A stretch of 64,000 nt of DNA, taken from NCBI RefSeq assembly GCF_004118155.1, contig NZ_SAIQ01000003.1, positions 434,001 to 498,000 of the forward strand, in the 5' to 3' direction. This document shows positions 62,078 to 64,000 of this stretch, one piece after another (position 1 is the stretch's first letter; every line of letters begins with the position of its first letter). The DNA is from Edaphocola flava. GTDB lineage: Bacteria > Bacteroidota > Bacteroidia > Chitinophagales > Chitinophagaceae. The notes under the pieces were generated by a model, which saw only the letters and a list, made by a program, of their open reading frames with translations, did no database searches and had not been told where the DNA came from. A program made the translations under genes and the position numbers.

Positions 62078-63277
62078 TTATTTCAGGATATCATGTCCCA
62101 GTTTGTCTCTTTTGGTTTGCAGGTAACGCTCGTTATGAGGGTTAGGCACAATCTCCAGAGGCACTACATCCACGATCTCAATACCGTAACCCAGCAGGCC
62201 GGCACGTTTTCTGGGATTGTTGCTCATCAGGCGCAGTTTAGAGATATTCAGGTGGCGCAGGATCTGTGCCCCTACTCCATAATCTCTTTCGTCCATTTTG
62301 AAACCCAGGGCCAAATTAGCTTCTACAGTATCTTTACCTTCTTCCTGTAATTTGTATGCTTTCAGTTTATTGATCAGGCCTATACCTCTTCCCTCCTGGT
62401 TCATATAGAGTACACAACCCCTGCCTTCCTGCTCTACCATTTCCATGGCTTTCTGTAATTGCTCTCCGCAATCGCAGCGTAAAGAGTGCAGGATATCGCC
62501 GGTAAAACAAGAACTATGTACGCGGGTCAGTACCGCTTCGCCATCGTTCCACTCACCTTTGATCAGTGCCAGATGCTGCTCACCTGTATTTTTCTGGCGG
62601 AAAGCAACCAGTTTGAAATCGCCGTATTTAGTAGGCATATCTACCCGTACTTCTTCCTCGATCAGGCTTTCTTTTTCCAGTCGGTAAGAGATGAGGTCTT
62701 TAATAGAGATAATTTTCAGATCAAATTGTTTGGCGATCTCCAGCAGCTCCGGTAAGCGGGCCATGGTACCATCATCATTCATGATCTCTACCAGCACACC
62801 AGCAGGCTCCATTCCTGCCAGTCTGGCCAGGTCTACGGTTGCCTCGGTATGACCGGTACGGCGCAGTACACCACCCTGTTTAGCTCTTAATGGGAAAATA
62901 TGTCCTGGTCTGCCCAGATCCTGAGGTTTGGTATTAGGGTCGATCAACGCCTGTACCGTTTTTGCACGGTCATGGGCAGAAATACCGGTAGTACATCCCT
63001 GACCGATCAGGTCTACCGATACGGTAAACGGGGTCTGGTGCAGTACGGTATTATCTTCTACCATCAGGTTCAGGTTCAGTGCATTTGCGCGCTCTTCTGT
63101 AATCGGTGCACAAATAAGGCCACGGCCGTATTTGGACATAAAATTGATGATTTCAGGGGTAACATTAGCCGCAGCAGTTACGAAATCACCTTCATTCTCT
63201 CTGTCTTCGTCGTCAACAACAATTATGAGCTTACCTTTTCTTATATCTTCTAATGCTTCTTCTATGGTATGTAGCAT
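62078..63277 (-). CDS. ribBA: Bifunctional 3,4-dihydroxy-2-butanone-4-phosphate synthase/GTP cyclohydrolase II
   Basis: 399 aa. The N-terminal ~200 residues are RibB ([13 protein letters not shown] with the metal Glu, [17 protein letters not shown]); the C-terminal half is RibA with the zinc cysteines in [17 protein letters not shown], the catalytic region NQEGRGIGL, and RLMSNNPRK. Together they begin both arms of riboflavin synthesis from ribulose-5-phosphate and GTP. Monocistronic here. Confidence 0.96.
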   Translation of the reverse strand: MLHTIEEALEDIRKGKLIIVVDDEDRENEGDFVTAAANVTPEIINFMSKYGRGLICAPITEERANALNLNLMVEDNTVLHQTPFTVSVDLIGQGCTTGISAHDRAKTVQALIDPNTKPQDLGRPGHIFPLRAKQGGVLRRTGHTEATVDLARLAGMEPAGVLVEIMNDDGTMARLPELLEIAKQFDLKIISIKDLISYRLEKESLIEEEVRVDMPTKYGDFKLVAFRQKNTGEQHLALIKGEWNDGEAVLTRVHSSCFTGDILHSLRCDCGEQLQKAMEMVEQEGRGCVLYMNQEGRGIGLINKLKAYKLQEEGKDTVEANLALGFKMDERDYGVGAQILRHLNISKLRLMSNNPRKRAGLLGYGIEIVDVVPLEIVPNPHNERYLQTKRDKLGHDILK

Positions 63278-63305
63278 AAAATAAAATGTTTGGAATTGAA
63301 TCCTG

Positions 63306-63313
63306 CAAAATTA
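63306..63313 (-). promoter_or_regulatory. -7 promoter box of ribBA
   Basis: TAATTTTG on the minus strand, 28 bp before the ATG. The short leader leaves no room for an FMN riboswitch downstream of it. Confidence 0.45.
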
Positions 63314-63372
63314 AGGTATATTCTTTGTATCTACATCTTTAGGATAAAGTATTGCAATATTCTAACAAATAT

Positions 63373-63398
63373 TAAAGCCCGGTTAATACCGGGCTTTA
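63373..63398 (-). terminator. Terminator of the DUF2723-like gene
   Basis: 11-bp perfect stem TAAAGCCCGGT with a 4-nt loop, 23 bp beyond the stop at 63422. Confidence 0.8.
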
Positions 63399-63421
63399 GA
63401 CACTGAAAATATTAGTTTTTA

Positions 63422-64000
63422 TTATTGTTGCGGAGCACCTTGCTGTTGTTGCATCATTTGCTGCTGCATCATCTGCTGCATTTGTTGTCTGAATGGTTCA
63501 GACTCCTGCAGTCTTTTGGTCAGGGCTTCTACCTGGCTGTTCCATTTTTTAGCCATACCATCCTGCTTGGCCTGTTGTGCCATACCGATCAGGTTATGTA
63601 CTACTTCAATGTTTCTGAATGCATTACCGGTAACAACTACTTGTTTAGATTCCGGCAGATCGAGGTAATAGTTACTGAAATCTGTAGCAAATTTAATCAG
63701 TTTGTTAGCCACGGCTTCTGCTTTCTGAGGAGCATCTGCTGCAAAATAAGCTTGTGTAAACATCATAGCTGTCTGCTCAAAGTAATTGATTTCTGTAGGG
63801 AAAGATGCTTCTGAAATCTGCTCCAGAGATTTATCCAGTACTTTTACCGCATCTGCTTTTCTTCCGGAAATAGCCAATTGAATCGCTAAAGAAGCAGCAT
63901 CGTTTCTGTAACCCCAGAATGTACGTCTGTTCGGCTCATCATAGTACACTTTATTGGTATTAGCCTTACCGAAGCTATATTGCTTGGTGAAGATATCTAA
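63422..64000 (-). CDS. C-terminal part of a probable DUF2723-family membrane protein (5' end missing)
   Basis: The frame stays open to the window edge, so the gene begins outside. The visible 192 residues are the soluble C-terminal tail: KQYSFGKANTNKVYYDEPNRR, then a TPR-like helical region (QLAISGRKADAVKVLDKSLEQI) and a Gln/Met-rich end (QQMMQQQ). The YYDEPNRR-type transition into TPR helices is what I recall at the end of large Bacteroidota DUF2723 (glycosyltransferase-like) proteins. The GTG at 63949 is an internal Val codon. Identity depends on the missing part. Confidence 0.6.
   Translation of the reverse strand, partial: LDIFTKQYSFGKANTNKVYYDEPNRRTFWGYRNDAASLAIQLAISGRKADAVKVLDKSLEQISEASFPTEINYFEQTAMMFTQAYFAADAPQKAEAVANKLIKFATDFSNYYLDLPESKQVVVTGNAFRNIEVVHNLIGMAQQAKQDGMAKKWNSQVEALTKRLQESEPFRQQMQQMMQQQMMQQQQGAPQQ

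Noticed and set aside
63278-63372. FMN riboswitch for ribBA
   Set aside because: The upstream gap is under 150 bp and lacks the conserved RFN element; the promoter box is 28 bp from the ATG.

Overview
The window reads as chromosomal DNA of a Bacteroidota bacterium, most likely a Chitinophagaceae-like member. The signs are several secreted proteins with C-terminal type IX secretion (T9SS) sorting domains, repeated promoters with the phylum-specific TAnnTTTG -7 box, starts without clear Shine-Dalgarno sites, a futalosine-route menaquinone gene (mqnB), an M1 peptidase lipoprotein, a MoxR/DUF58/VWA cluster and the tail of a DUF2723-type membrane protein. The species assignment is inference. No phage, rRNA or CRISPR was seen.

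Layout. 0-5 kb: the end of an NTF2-like/serine-hydrolase protein, a large T9SS protein, and a radical-SAM 23S rRNA A2503 methyltransferase that looks more like the antibiotic-resistance enzyme Cfr than housekeeping RlmN. 5-12 kb: a minus-strand ALDH-AraC-SDR operon, then a TetR-MFS efflux-Ogt operon behind a 28-bp perfect palindrome, then a DUF1801 gene. 12-16.3 kb: DoxX, initiator tRNA, era, a PLP enzyme, a secreted protein and a FolB-like gene. 16.3-20.3 kb: a minimal moxR-DUF58-BatD-like-BatA operon. 21-27.7 kb: TPR protein, folE plus a PTPS-type QueD, T9SS protein, mqnB, DUF2007 and dnaG. 27.9-34.8 kb: CPA2 antiporter, MFS, T9SS protein, lipase. 34.9-39.2 kb: gpmI-map-ykgJ and tlpA-redoxin operons. 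40-43.9 kb: ArsR-SRPBCC pair and DUF2071-dapB-phosphohexomutase. 43.9-53.2 kb: PIG-L deacetylase and M1 peptidase, diverging from a DUF3142-like lipoprotein, an 808-aa unknown and a polysaccharide deacetylase. 53.2-55.7 kb: an AT-rich stretch of unrecognised secreted and small membrane proteins. 55.7-64 kb: purM, an MBOAT/SGNH pair, pyrD, fbp, ribBA and a partial DUF2723-like gene.

The most interesting non-gene structure is a family of short non-coding mobile elements in the intergenic gaps. Two near-identical ~480-bp copies (39436-39915 and 61527-62005) have imperfect terminal inverted repeats (ACTGA[G/C]TATCCG) and 8-bp target duplications. Two short copies (3088-3248 and 20793-20920) fit internal deletions at short direct repeats, and one old copy (about 12161-12498) has lost both ends. 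The copy at 61.5 kb lies between fbp and what was probably its shared terminator.

Most genes are ordinary core functions: pterin/folate/flavin synthesis, translation, central carbon, lysine and nucleotide synthesis. The less ordinary items are the Cfr-like enzyme, an SDR without its catalytic Ser and Lys, a possible structured RNA at 20.5 kb, several promoters so close to the ATG that leaderless messages are expected, and the 53-55.7 kb stretch.
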